A DNA stretch of 47,457 bases from contig JBJETR010000030.1 in NCBI GenBank assembly GCA_051883415.1, forward strand, positions 1-47,457, given 5' to 3'. The position numbers and the translations under genes were made by a program. Shown here in pieces: positions 47,446-47,457 of the stretch (positions within the stretch are counted from its first letter, which is position 1; each line of letters starts with the position of its first letter). The DNA is from HGM11368 sp051883415 (GTDB taxonomy: Bacteria; Bacillota; Clostridia; Christensenellales; UBA3700). The notes under the pieces are model-generated. The model was not told where the DNA came from and searched no databases. It saw nothing but the letters and a program-made list of their open reading frames with translations.

Positions 47446-47457
47446 TTTAGAGTTTAC

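Overview
The window is about 47.5 kb of a moderately AT-rich bacterial chromosome. It looks like a Gram-positive, Clostridia-type Bacillota, probably an uncultured gut organism. The grounds are the gene order pgpH–ybeY–era–yqzL–recO, a ctsR–mcsA–mcsB–clpC operon behind a textbook CtsR box, a long-form hibernation factor, pyruvate phosphate dikinase, BspA-like leucine-rich lipoproteins and glycoside/uronate catabolism. The taxon is inferred; no 16S gene is present. No transposase, phage gene, plasmid function or CRISPR array was found.

Layout. 1–3246: the end of pgpH, then ybeY, era, a 33-codon yqzL and a short recO, with about 0.9 kb of interspersed repeats between era and yqzL. 3424–6087: ppdK with its own promoter and terminator. 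6410–9115: a single AT-rich SF1 helicase–nuclease fusion, possibly a defence or repair gene. 9199–15812: a divergent carbohydrate locus, with a GH2 glycosidase and GPH symporter on minus and uxuB-type SDR, eda and kdgK on plus. Together they suggest import of a glycoside or uronide, its cleavage, and breakdown through 2-keto-3-deoxygluconate. 15813–22180: a repeat-rich region holding dinB and a divergent XRE regulator/BspA-like lipoprotein pair. 22195–23070: galU.

23250–28429 is the protein-quality and ribosome-hibernation region (ctsR, mcsA, mcsB, clpC, hpf). 28623–37254 holds a GNAT acetyltransferase, three cell-envelope genes (a degenerate M60-like lipoprotein, a CPA2 antiporter, a transglutaminase-like lipoprotein) and a small membrane protein. 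37404–41255 holds tRNA-Arg(ACG), a trmN6-like methyltransferase and a two-component system with a 7TMR-type kinase. 41422–46815 holds a DegT-family aminotransferase and a five-gene operon (TetR, flavodoxin, DUF4097 lipoprotein, ABC ATPase, ABC permease). The window ends with two related small XRE genes on minus, one of them frameshifted in an A tract.

The least explained structure is in the repeats. One family of about 100–126 bp palindromic elements (type A) has ends that differ between copies while staying complementary, and three copies begin 0–4 nt after stop codons. A second mosaic family (type B) carries mini-hairpins whose stems also change in a compensatory way. Near-identical direct repeats bracket dinB and the XRE/BspA pair. 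Several genes also appear to be leaderless, with a -10 hexamer 6–8 nt before the start codon and no Shine-Dalgarno sequence.
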